A DNA stretch of 64,000 nucleotides from UBA3700 sp964478025 (GCA_964478025.1 CAYZGK010000002.1:152444-216443), one strand, 5' to 3'. Positions 55,257-63,608 are shown, numbered from the stretch's first letter. Made by a program: numbers and translations. Notes: generated by a model not told the origin, from the sequence alone.

Positions 55257-55303
55257 ACTTTCTCCCAATTTATGTATCGTTAAACTTTAATCAATATAGT
55301 TTT

Positions 55304-55346
55304 ATTATAATGTTTTAAGCCTTTAAGTTCAATATTGACTAATTAT
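55304..55346 (-). promoter_or_regulatory. recCBD promoter with shared palindromic motif
   Basis: Minus-strand TTGAAC (55327-55332), 17-bp spacer, TATAAT (55304-55309). The -35 overlaps TCAATATTGACTAATTAT (55329-55346), the same 18 bases as before the GH38 gene. On the plus strand the motif also supplies TTGACT (55335-55340), 18 bp before TATACT (55359-55364), a likely promoter for the divergent gene at 55396. Confidence 0.7.
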
Positions 55347-55395
55347 GTTTATAACATTTATACTTTTAATATAAATATAAATATATAGGTGAATT

Positions 55396-56658
55396 ATGAA
55401 AAATAAGAAAAATGAAGAAATTGAAGACTTAGAAGTAATAGATGATGAATCTTTAGATTTTTCAGATTTTGATGATGATGAATTAGAATATGAAGTGGAA
55501 GATGAAAAACCATCTAAGAAAAAACAAAATAAAAAATCCAAGAAAAAATTAAATAAAGGCGCTAAAGCTGGAATTATTACAGCAAGCATAGTTGTAGTTC
55601 TTATAATTGCGTTTGTTGTTGAAGAATTTACTTTAGGCTTTTTAGGTATATTCAAAAAGTCTTCTAACATTACTGGAGACATATTAGATCCAAGAAATAT
55701 AAACTTTGCAGCTGAAATATCTAGCGTAGATGTTGCCCCATCAGAAAGCGTTGCAGCAACATGCAAGTATGATTTACAAAGCATACTTGAAGATTCTTCT
55801 AAATCTAATCAATATAAAGCAGCTGCTGCTGTTTTATTCTCGACTGGAAACGAAGTCTTTGTTTCAAACTCTGCTTATTTTAAATACCAAGTTGGAACAA
55901 CTAACTTAGGCGAAAACTCTGGAACTATGATTTACCAAAGAATTAGAAGAGAAGCTGATCATATGAAATATGATACAACAATAAAGCTTCCTATAAACCA
56001 CAACTTTGATTCTACAGCAGCAAGTTTTGTTACCGATGCAACAATTAGATTTGAAGAAGGTGGCCTATATCATAAAATCACTGCTGATTCTGAAAATATT
56101 CAATATAACACAGAAACAGGAATGCTTGAAGTAACTAAATCAAATTGGAAGAAAGGTGATAAATGGCATAAAGATAGTGATTATACAAAATATTTAACAG
56201 AAGATAATGATGATGACTCCTACTCTGATGTTAGAAAAATTCAATTATATGTAGGAGAATTAAAAGACACTGTAGCTAATTCTACTGTATATGCAGATTT
56301 AATTGACGCTTCAACTGTAACCATTGAAAAGAAAGATGGATATTATGAAATCTACTTTGAAGCTGATATTGAAAAAGCAGCAAATGATACTCATACATGT
56401 AATACCCTTGATAAAGACAATTCTGGTAAAGGTATAAAGTATGAATCACTAAAAGTTACGCTTCAAGTTTGGGATTGCGGTCTTGCTAAATCTTTCTATA
56501 TTGACGAATCATGGAGTGGAAAAGTAGGGGCTGCAATAATTTACTATACTGGTAAAGCTAATTCTACAACTATGATTAAATATGGTTATGATATAAAGGA
56601 TTCAGACTGCACTTATGCAAAAGAGATAAGAAGTTCACTTTGCAGTAAATGTGCATAA
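55396..56658 (+). CDS. Membrane-anchored protein of unknown function
   Basis: A 420-residue protein I cannot assign. Residues 1-37 are strongly acidic (EDLEVIDDESLDFSDFDDDELEYEVEDE), 38-57 strongly basic (KPSKKKQNKKSKKKLNKGAK), then one membrane helix (IITASIVVVLIIAFVVEEF). The remaining 340 or so residues are outside, with beta-rich sequence and a short Cys motif at the end (SSLCSKCA). The layout fits a cell-surface or envelope protein with a disordered cytoplasmic tail. ATG at 55396 behind AGGTGAATT; own promoter and terminator; divergent from recC. Confidence 0.8.
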   Translation: MKNKKNEEIEDLEVIDDESLDFSDFDDDELEYEVEDEKPSKKKQNKKSKKKLNKGAKAGIITASIVVVLIIAFVVEEFTLGFLGIFKKSSNITGDILDPRNINFAAEISSVDVAPSESVAATCKYDLQSILEDSSKSNQYKAAAAVLFSTGNEVFVSNSAYFKYQVGTTNLGENSGTMIYQRIRREADHMKYDTTIKLPINHNFDSTAASFVTDATIRFEEGGLYHKITADSENIQYNTETGMLEVTKSNWKKGDKWHKDSDYTKYLTEDNDDDSYSDVRKIQLYVGELKDTVANSTVYADLIDASTVTIEKKDGYYEIYFEADIEKAANDTHTCNTLDKDNSGKGIKYESLKVTLQVWDCGLAKSFYIDESWSGKVGAAIIYYTGKANSTTMIKYGYDIKDSDCTYAKEIRSSLCSKCA

Positions 56659-56680
56659 ATTAACTTAAAATATAGGTAAA

Positions 56681-56718
56681 AGAGAGTTGGTAAGTTATTT
56701 ATCTACTCTCTTTTTTTT
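56681..56718 (+). terminator. Terminator after the membrane protein gene
   Basis: Stem AGAGAGT/ACTCTCT (56681-56687 and 56705-56711) followed by a run of T to 56718. Confidence 0.8.
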
Positions 56719-56732
56719 GCATAACCTTCATT

Positions 56733-56752
56733 CTCGCGAGCCCCTAGGGGCT
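56733..56752. repeat. Overlapping GC-rich palindromes
   Basis: CTCGCGAG (56733-56740) overlaps the perfect 14-bp palindrome AGCCCCTAGGGGCT (56739-56752). This is a GC-rich island of 20 bp in an AT-rich intergenic stretch between convergent genes. No gene function is evident. Confidence 0.6.
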
Positions 56753-56818
56753 TATATTGAGATTATACTAAAACTTCTATAAAACAGTATTTTCAGTTTA
56801 CCATCAAACAAAATAACT

Positions 56819-57142
56819 TTAAAGTTTATCGTACTTTGTAGAAACACCCTTTGCTTTCTCAACAGGATATTTTAGTTCTGTTTTATCCACTTTCTTATTC
56901 ATTATATCAATTGGATCTAACTTTAATACCATAGATAGTTGTAAACAATAATTCATAACATCGGCAAGTTCTTCTTTTACATCCTCAATATTTGCGTTAT
57001 CGTTCCATTGATAACACTCTAAAAGTTCATTAGCTTCAATTGAAATTGATTTTGCTAAATTTACTGGAGTATGAAATTGATCCCATTCTCTGTCTTTATT
57101 AAACTTATCTATTCTTTCACATAATTTTTCTAATCTTTCCAT
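56819..57142 (-). CDS. MazG-like nucleotide pyrophosphohydrolase
   Basis: A 107-residue all-alpha NTP pyrophosphatase. EREWDQFHTPVNLAKSISIEANELLECYQW, here KDREWDQFHTPVNLAKSISI, then EANELLECYQW and VKEELADVMNYCLQLS supply the ExxE...ExxxD magnesium sites. It is the small single-domain type that hydrolyses (d)NTPs to NMPs, a house-cleaning role. It follows nadE by 17 bp in the same operon. ATG at 57142 behind AAAGGGAATAAAC. Confidence 0.9.
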   Translation of the reverse strand: MERLEKLCERIDKFNKDREWDQFHTPVNLAKSISIEANELLECYQWNDNANIEDVKEELADVMNYCLQLSMVLKLDPIDIMNKKVDKTELKYPVEKAKGVSTKYDKL

Positions 57143-57159
57143 AGTTTATTCCCTTTCCT

Positions 57160-59370
57160 TTATTTATTACTATTTTGTATTTCCTCTATTTCTTTTATCC
57201 AAAGTTTTGATGTTGCATCAGAAGGCATTCTCCAGTCCCCTCTTGGAGATAATGTAACAGAACCTACCTTTGGACCATCAGGAAGACATGAACGCTTAAA
57301 TTGTTGAGAGAAGAATCTCCAGTAGAAGTTTCTTAACCATTTTAAAATAATTTCCCTTGAATAAATTTTATCAAAAGTATTTATTGCCATAGCATATATT
57401 CTTTTTGGAGAATAACCAAAACGTAAAATATAGTATAAGAAGAAATCATGTAATTCATATGGTCCTACTAAATCTTCTGTTTTTTGAGATATCTCACCAT
57501 CTTTTGCAGGAAGTAGCTCTGGTGATACAGGAGTCGCTAAGATATCATATAAAGCTTGCGAAGTTTTTACATTATTACATGTGTCAGCATAGTATTTTAC
57601 AATATATCTAACTAACGTTTTTGGAATTGAAGCATTTACTGCATACATTGACATATGATCTCCATTATATGTAGCCCAGCCTAGAGCAAGTTCAGATAAA
57701 TCTCCTGTTCCTAAAACAATTCCACCTTCTTTATTTGCTATATCCATTAAAACTTGTGTTCTTTCTCTTGCTTGACCATTCTCAAAAGTTACAGATAAAT
57801 CATCCATGGATTGGCCTATATCTTTAAAATGACTTATAACAGAATTAGATATATTTATATCCTTAAAGTCGGTACCTAACCCTTCAGCCAAAATTTCGGC
57901 GTTAGATTTAGTTCTTTTTGTTGTTCCAAAGCAAGGCATGGTTATAGCTATTATGTCCTTTCTTGACCTATTTAGAAGGTCCATAGCCTTGGCTGCAACA
58001 AGTATTGCAAGTGCTGAATCTAAGCCACCAGATAATCCTACTACTATTTTTTTACAATTAATATGCTCTATTCTCTTTTTTAAGCCATTTGCTTGCATTG
58101 TTAGAATTAAGTCACATCTTTCATTACGCTTTTTATCGTCATTTGGAACAAATGGGAATCTATCATATTTTCTATCTACAACATATTTGTTTGTTTTAAC
58201 ATCAAAATATATATTTCTAAAGTTTCCATTTATTGTATTAATTGTTGTATTCTTTCTTTGTCTTTCATGAACTATTTTCTCTAGATCAATATCTCCAATA
58301 ACCATTTCATTTTCAAATAACTTAGATTCTTTTAAAATAGATCCTTCTTCAGCAATTAAATTATGACCTGAAAATACTAAATCTTGTGTAGATTCTCCCT
58401 CTCCAGCAGAAGCATAAATATACGCACAATCTAACCTAGCTGACTGATTTGAAATTAAATCTCGTCTATATTCGCTCTTACCTATAACTTCATTTGATGC
58501 AGATAAATTCGCAATCACTGTAGCACCACATTGTGCTAAGTGCGATGATGGAGGAATAGCAACCCATAAGTCTTCACAAATCTCTATTCCTAAAACAAAG
58601 TTTTTGTTATTTTTACAGGTAAATAATAAATCTTTTCCAAATGGAACTTTTAATTCTTGTATATCTATAGTTTCATTTACAATATCTTCACCCAATGTAA
58701 AATGTCTTACTTCGTAAAACTCATTATAATTTGGAATATTTATCTTTGGAACAACACCTAATATATTTCCATCATTAATAACAACGCCTGTGTTGAACAA
58801 TTTTGATTTAAATCTTAATGGTGCTCCAACTACTACAACCATATTTAAATTGCGTGTTACTTTTGCAATATCTATTAAAGCTTCTTCAACTTTATCTAAA
58901 AGAAGCGATTGTAAGAATATATCATGGCAAGTATAACCAGTTAGAGTTAATTCATTAAAAACAAGTAGCTGAACACCTTGTTTATTAGCTTTATCTATTG
59001 AATCTATTATAGATTTTTTATTTTCATCAACACCAGCTACTGAAATTTTTATAGTCTCAGCTGCAGCTCTTATAAAGCCTTGCATAGGAAGGTTATTACC
59101 TTTTTCTTTTAAAAGAAGTTCATTAACTGCATTTAATGACTTTTGAAAAGCTACTTTTGATATATTGTTTTTATTAACATTTAATAAACTTAAATATTTT
59201 TCTGGATCTTTTAGTTCATTTAAAATACTAAAATATTTCTCTGATGGCTCTGATTCTCCATCTAAATATCTAATAATTGTTGTTTCTCCCCAGCCTAAAA
59301 GTAATGAAAAAGGTTTTTTACCTATATTGTATTTTTCTAATAAATTACTTATTAATTCTTTTGCTACCAT
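57160..59370 (-). CDS. nadE: Glutamine-dependent NAD+ synthetase with N-terminal HTH-like extension
   Basis: A 736-residue enzyme. Residues 96-735 are a complete NadE. The amidase half has Glu in FNELTLTGYTCHD, Lys in VPKINIPNYNEFYE and Cys in LGIEICEDLWVAIPPS; the synthetase half has the P-loop VVGLSGGLDSALAIL (about residue 446) and STSQ-like later blocks. Residues 1-95 are extra: KELISNLLEKYNIGKKPFSLLLGWGETTIIRYLDGESEPSEKYFSIL looks like the HTH found in front of SocA/Panacea antitoxins. The ATG at 59370 behind AAGGTAAAAA opens the fusion; the ATG at 59085, the normal NadE start, has a poorly placed ribosome site. Operon with the MazG-like gene. Confidence 0.9.
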   Translation of the reverse strand: MVAKELISNLLEKYNIGKKPFSLLLGWGETTIIRYLDGESEPSEKYFSILNELKDPEKYLSLLNVNKNNISKVAFQKSLNAVNELLLKEKGNNLPMQGFIRAAAETIKISVAGVDENKKSIIDSIDKANKQGVQLLVFNELTLTGYTCHDIFLQSLLLDKVEEALIDIAKVTRNLNMVVVVGAPLRFKSKLFNTGVVINDGNILGVVPKINIPNYNEFYEVRHFTLGEDIVNETIDIQELKVPFGKDLLFTCKNNKNFVLGIEICEDLWVAIPPSSHLAQCGATVIANLSASNEVIGKSEYRRDLISNQSARLDCAYIYASAGEGESTQDLVFSGHNLIAEEGSILKESKLFENEMVIGDIDLEKIVHERQRKNTTINTINGNFRNIYFDVKTNKYVVDRKYDRFPFVPNDDKKRNERCDLILTMQANGLKKRIEHINCKKIVVGLSGGLDSALAILVAAKAMDLLNRSRKDIIAITMPCFGTTKRTKSNAEILAEGLGTDFKDINISNSVISHFKDIGQSMDDLSVTFENGQARERTQVLMDIANKEGGIVLGTGDLSELALGWATYNGDHMSMYAVNASIPKTLVRYIVKYYADTCNNVKTSQALYDILATPVSPELLPAKDGEISQKTEDLVGPYELHDFFLYYILRFGYSPKRIYAMAINTFDKIYSREIILKWLRNFYWRFFSQQFKRSCLPDGPKVGSVTLSPRGDWRMPSDATSKLWIKEIEEIQNSNK

Positions 59371-59514
59371 ATTTTTACCTTGTTATTTATATTTTGATAC
59401 TATTTATTTTATAATATCAAACATATAATACTATTTATTTTAATTTATAACAAGATATTTAGTAATTTTTATACAATTATTTACTTTTTAAGCATAGAAA
59501 ATAACACATATTTT

Positions 59515-62133
59515 TTAATTTATTTTATTAATCCAGCAAGCTGGACGAACACCATAATAAGTATAGAAAACAAAGTCGTTGCAGATGTCGCCGTCATAGT
59601 GTATGTACCTCGCGAAGTAGTCACAGCTGTAAACAGGCGAACGAAGCCAATACCAAGAATAGCCACTATAAGATGAATCGGATGATACATATAATCCTTG
59701 GCTCTTTGCATAATCGCTTCCCTTTGCCTGTCTTTTACTATTTGATGGATAATATGTTGTTACTTCTTTGCAAGATAATAAAAACATCTTATCACTTGTA
59801 TTACCACATGCATATGAGTTTGAACTATTTCCGGTTGAACTTACACTATTATCTACAGTAGTTGTTTCTATTATTTCCTTTTCCAATGTACTAAATGCTG
59901 TTTCATAAAATGTTTCATTTAACCAACTTCTTATATGTGAGAACATGTAATTATTTGCATAAGTTGTACCAGTTTTTGTATTTCCTTGATAATCTGTAGC
60001 ACCGCTTCTAGAAGAATCCGAATAATAGTAATCTTGTGAATCCAATAATAAATCACTTATTAGTAATATCTTACCATTTTTTGCAGTTAATACATTCCAT
60101 TTTATTGGTTCATATTTAAACCAATATATAAAAGTAGTGTTATACCCATTATCGGGTTGATTTGTATTACTACTTGTAGTAGTTGTATAGTATGGTCTAG
60201 ATTGCCTAAAATAAACTCCTCTATAATCATATGTGCCATCGCTATCGTTATCTATATCAATATAGTACATATTACTAGAAACCGAACCTGAAACATAATA
60301 TCCATAATCTATCCAATTATAAATATTTGTTGCGGTTGGTAAGTGTCCCGCTTTTGTGTTTAGTGTAGATAAAAGTGCCCCATCCATACTTGATACTTCT
60401 GTTTGTGGATATGAACCAAAATAAAGCGAGGTTTTGGTTGAATCCGTGTACGTATAGTATACCTTCCAATTTGCAGTATAATTTAAGTCACCTATTGTTC
60501 CTTTCTTTATTGATATACTTTTTGTTGGGGTAGTTATATTTTCATTTGTCCAACCCAAGAATACTGAACCACTTCTTGTTGGATCTTGCAACGTAATATT
60601 ATCGTCTTCCAAAGTGTAAGTCAATGGATTATTCTCATTATTTACACCGCCATCCAAATTATATATAATCTCATAATCGTGGAGAACATACTTAGGCTTT
60701 AAATATAAATTTGAATCCTGATTATAGGTTATAGAACCACTATAATATTTATCATTGCTTTCATCATACCAATAAGCATCATACCCAACTTTAGTCGCTA
60801 ATGTTGGTAAACTATATGAACAATTATATGTTACACTTCTTACTGCTGGATCATTTCCATTATTTTCATCTAAATACATGGTATATTCATTAACTTGCCA
60901 ATTAGCAGTTAAAAATATATTACCAGTACTTCCACTTTCTATTACCAAATCTTTTGTTGGTGTAGTTATAGTTCTACTTGTCCATCCCAAAAATGTATAA
61001 CCTTTTTTAGTGGGGTTAGGAATAGGTTTATCTTCACTTTCCACCGTATACCAGTGCTTCCAACCACTTTTAAATACTCCACCATTTAATTCATAATCTA
61101 TACTATATTTTATAGCTTCTAAATATTCTGCTTTTAAATAGATTATTGCTGTATAATCACTTGCATTTGTTGAATAATTTGTTAGTACCCAGTTATAGTC
61201 CTTATAACCTTCTTTATAAATACTATTATTCATAGAATCAAAACTTGTAATTACTTCACTTTCTTTATCTATAGTCGTGCCATTACTATCATAATAAATA
61301 GTTACACTTCCACCTATTGAGCATATTTCTTTTATACCCTTTTCATAATCCAAATCTTCAAATGCTTCTCCGGCGTCACACATAACTTCAAGTTTTTTAG
61401 TCTCTCCAAATGAACCATTTTCATCTATAAGATTTTGGGCTTCTTCATACTTGCCTTCAGTTATTAATGTCTTAATATTATTTTGTCTTCCAAGTGGCAC
61501 AAATACTAAAGTTGTTAATAATATTACTGTAATTACAATAATAGCAGTAGCAATAGAACCTAAAGTTATATTTCTATTTCTTCTTTTTCTTTCTTTTTCT
61601 TTTGCTTTTATACCATTTATTTTATCATTACATTCATTTGCCAATTTTTCTGAATCCAAATATGAACCTAATGATAGAAAATTATCTCTAGTTATTGTTA
61701 ATAAATCAATATTATTAGAATCTATATTTTCTTTTGCTTTTTTATAAGTATTTACATTTATTAATTCTTGTTTTCTTTTTTTACAATCTATATAAATCTT
61801 ATTGGAATCTTTATACCCTAATATAAACTTTAATTGATTTATTATAAAACTATAATCTCCTATAGTCTTTGCCTTTGGATATAAATCTAATGCTTCACTA
61901 TATATAAACTCTATATTCTTACTTTCATATAACCCTTTACTTTCTTTATCTTCGATTTCTGTTGATAATATTTGAATACCTTCATTTTTATATATAATTT
62001 CTTTCTTATTTTTAAATTCTTCAGTATATAAAGCATTAGAGGCATATATCTTTGCATTATTTTCTAGTGCTTTTCCTACCTCAGCAAGTCTCTTTATATT
62101 TTCTTTATAAGAATTTAATAAATCTTTATCCGT
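59515..62133 (-). CDS. Membrane protein with InlB-type repeats and DUF6273/C-type-lectin-like end; no ATG start
   Basis: About 872 residues. Residues 1-185 are a helical, repeat-like cytoplasmic part (YPKAKTIGDYSFIINQLKFILGYKDSNKIYIDC). A membrane helix follows (ITLGSIATAIIVITVILLTTLVF, about 187-210). Outside are three InlB-B-like repeats (YELNGGVF...GYTFLGWTSR...LTANW, and two more) and a DUF6273 domain (FGSYPQTEV...EPIKWNVL...FLLSCKEV...WYWLRSPV...GVRPACW). The frame is open from an ACG at 62133, exactly where an ATG should follow AAAAGGAGATAAATAAT. No ATG occurs in frame until after the membrane helix, and a TTG at 61659 has no ribosome site. Codons near the C-terminus look diversified. 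Confidence 0.82.
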   Translation of the reverse strand, partial: TDKDLLNSYKENIKRLAEVGKALENNAKIYASNALYTEEFKNKKEIIYKNEGIQILSTEIEDKESKGLYESKNIEFIYSEALDLYPKAKTIGDYSFIINQLKFILGYKDSNKIYIDCKKRKQELINVNTYKKAKENIDSNNIDLLTITRDNFLSLGSYLDSEKLANECNDKINGIKAKEKERKRRNRNITLGSIATAIIVITVILLTTLVFVPLGRQNNIKTLITEGKYEEAQNLIDENGSFGETKKLEVMCDAGEAFEDLDYEKGIKEICSIGGSVTIYYDSNGTTIDKESEVITSFDSMNNSIYKEGYKDYNWVLTNYSTNASDYTAIIYLKAEYLEAIKYSIDYELNGGVFKSGWKHWYTVESEDKPIPNPTKKGYTFLGWTSRTITTPTKDLVIESGSTGNIFLTANWQVNEYTMYLDENNGNDPAVRSVTYNCSYSLPTLATKVGYDAYWYDESNDKYYSGSITYNQDSNLYLKPKYVLHDYEIIYNLDGGVNNENNPLTYTLEDDNITLQDPTRSGSVFLGWTNENITTPTKSISIKKGTIGDLNYTANWKVYYTYTDSTKTSLYFGSYPQTEVSSMDGALLSTLNTKAGHLPTATNIYNWIDYGYYVSGSVSSNMYYIDIDNDSDGTYDYRGVYFRQSRPYYTTTTSSNTNQPDNGYNTTFIYWFKYEPIKWNVLTAKNGKILLISDLLLDSQDYYYSDSSRSGATDYQGNTKTGTTYANNYMFSHIRSWLNETFYETAFSTLEKEIIETTTVDNSVSSTGNSSNSYACGNTSDKMFLLSCKEVTTYYPSNSKRQAKGSDYAKSQGLYVSSDSSYSGYSWYWLRSPVYSCDYFARYIHYDGDICNDFVFYTYYGVRPACWINKIN
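59532..59545 (-). repeat. Short inverted repeat just after the candidate variable region
   Basis: TCCAGC/GCTGGA, 6-bp arms with 2 bases between, inside the codons for PACW. Its place at the 3' edge of the variable stretch is where retrohoming elements keep a fixed hairpin, but it may be chance. Confidence 0.4.
59551..59640 (-). other. Candidate variable region of a diversity-generating retroelement
   Basis: The last part of the DUF6273 domain. From TAC (59631) to GAC (59575), 14 of 19 codons end in C (TAC, AGC, GAC, TAC, TTC, TAC, CAC, GAC, GGC, GAC, ATC, TGC, AAC, GAC), while the rest of the gene uses T-ending codons. Bases 59578-59640 are about half G+C by hand count. This is the NNC pattern left when AAC codons of a template are copied with adenine mutagenesis. 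No reverse transcriptase or template repeat is in the window. Confidence 0.5.
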
Positions 62134-62134
62134 A

Positions 62135-62449
62135 TTATTTATCTCCTTTTAGATATTCAAACTCTTTTTGTGTTATAAGAGATTTATCCAACATATTCAT
62201 TATTTCTACCATTAAATCACAATGGAACTTATCCGTTTCATAATCAGTAAAATCTTTACTGCCTTTTAATGCGATATTTAACTCTGCTAATAATTCACTC
62301 TTTAACGACATATATTCAACTTCACTTATTTTATCATTCTCGTATAACCAATAATATTTTTTTAATATAGAAAAAGCTGAATTCTCATTAATAGATTCAT
62401 AAAGAGTTTTCCCTTTCGTTTTTTTATTATTTAATTCATTATTTTCCAT
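62135..62449 (-). CDS. Small acidic protein with two SHOCT-like motifs
   Basis: A 104-residue soluble protein. ILKKYYWLYENDKISEVEYMSLKSELL (about residues 28-54) and IMNMLDKSLITQKEFEYLKGD (83-103) each look like the SHOCT helix-turn-helix motif, a short domain linked to oligomerisation or membrane-protein partners. No catalytic features. ATG at 62449 behind AAAGGTTTTAA. Its 3' end contains the ribosome site of the large DUF6273 protein gene, with 1 bp between its stop and the ACG, so the two are coupled. Confidence 0.72.
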   Translation of the reverse strand: MENNELNNKKTKGKTLYESINENSAFSILKKYYWLYENDKISEVEYMSLKSELLAELNIALKGSKDFTDYETDKFHCDLMVEIMNMLDKSLITQKEFEYLKGDK

Positions 62450-62499
62450 TTAAAACCTTTCACATTCTTTTTACTTAATTATTAAATATTTATATTTAA

Positions 62500-62529
62500 A
62501 TAATAATCAATATTGCCTATAGTTGTCAA
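62500..62529 (-). promoter_or_regulatory. Promoter of the SHOCT/DUF6273 operon
   Basis: Minus-strand TTGACA (62524-62529) and TATTAT (62500-62505) with an 18-bp spacer, 51 bp before the start of the small acidic protein. Confidence 0.6.
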
Positions 62530-62678
62530 TGACGACTCTATTTACAACAAACTAAATAGTCTATAAAAATCTTTAATTCAATAATTTATCATTATTTCTT
62601 AACGCACTACATAATTAAATGACAAAATAAAGGATTCAATTTGCCATTAACAACCATTAACAAACCATGTTTAAATTA

Positions 62679-63608
62679 CTAATTTTCTATCCTTTTATAA
62701 CGATTTTCTTTATATTCTTTTACTATCTTATTTAAATTAGAAAACCAAATGTTATGTTCAACTATTGGTGTTACAAATTTATCTGGGGCAACAGCAAGAA
62801 AAAAACCATCGTAGATTGTTTTTATCATACTATAGATTCTTTTGATATCAGTGTAAGTTAAGTAATTAGAGGATTCCTCTTTAAGTTTTCCTATATGAGC
62901 ACATTGATTATCTCTAAAATCAGAGATAGCAGCAATCAATTTAGAATACTCTTTTAATAGTGTATCGATTTTATCTAAGTATTCAACAATAGGAAATGGC
63001 TTATATTCAGTTTCAAATGTATCTCCACTTTCGTATTCAAAAACTTCAAACACTTTATAATTACCAAAGATTCTTTTTTTATCATTTGTAAAAATATTTT
63101 TTAATTTTTCAATTGAGTATTTTGATTGACAACCTTTTAACATTTCTTTTAGCTTTATTACTATATATTCAATTGAAGCATTATGAACATACAAAGTTAA
63201 ATCTCCTGATTCTTTCCAAAAAATATCTTGGCGATATATAGAATCCAAAATTTCAAACTGAGCAGCTACCTCCATAGATAGTATTTTTCTCACATAATCA
63301 ATTTTATCAATTAATTCTTGAATAAAATTTGTTCTACCTTCTATTCTATAATCTATTCTATGAAAACAAGATGAATAAATAGTTATACAATCAATTGGCT
63401 GAAGAGCAGATTTTTTTATGTTTCTATCATGAATAATATTATTATCTTGCAGTCTACATTTATTGCAATAATCTTTTATGAGATTTTGCAAAGTTTGAAT
63501 TTCATTGCATTTATCGCAACAAATAACTGAATTTGGTAAAAGAGCATCGAAATCTCTTAATTCTGCACATTTAGAACCACAAAATTTACATCGTTTATTT
63601 GCGTCCAT
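62679..63608 (-). CDS. Zinc-ribbon protein of unknown function
   Basis: A 309-residue protein. The first 55 residues are Cys-rich (RCKFCGSKC, VICCDKCNEI, DYCNKCRLQ), giving paired CxxC knuckles for one or two zinc ions. The rest is mostly helical (DKIDYVRKILSMEVAAQFEI; YLDKIDTLLKEYSKLIAAISDFRDNQCAHIG) with no enzyme motif I know; RDNQCAHIG is reminiscent of HEPN-type helices, only weakly. The ATG at 63608 behind AAAGGAGTTG is preferred over one eight codons upstream with no ribosome site. Confidence 0.75.
   Translation of the reverse strand: MDANKRCKFCGSKCAELRDFDALLPNSVICCDKCNEIQTLQNLIKDYCNKCRLQDNNIIHDRNIKKSALQPIDCITIYSSCFHRIDYRIEGRTNFIQELIDKIDYVRKILSMEVAAQFEILDSIYRQDIFWKESGDLTLYVHNASIEYIVIKLKEMLKGCQSKYSIEKLKNIFTNDKKRIFGNYKVFEVFEYESGDTFETEYKPFPIVEYLDKIDTLLKEYSKLIAAISDFRDNQCAHIGKLKEESSNYLTYTDIKRIYSMIKTIYDGFFLAVAPDKFVTPIVEHNIWFSNLNKIVKEYKENRYKRIEN

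Noticed and set aside
46939..55346. Flanking 18-bp repeats as proof of a mobile element carrying recCBD
   Set aside because: Both copies coincide with -35 promoter boxes, and there is no integrase or transposase, so insertion is kept only as one option in the findings.
59390..59440. Near-identical ATACTATTTATTTTA stretches upstream of nadE
   Set aside because: AT-rich, short and low in complexity; not distinguishable from chance.
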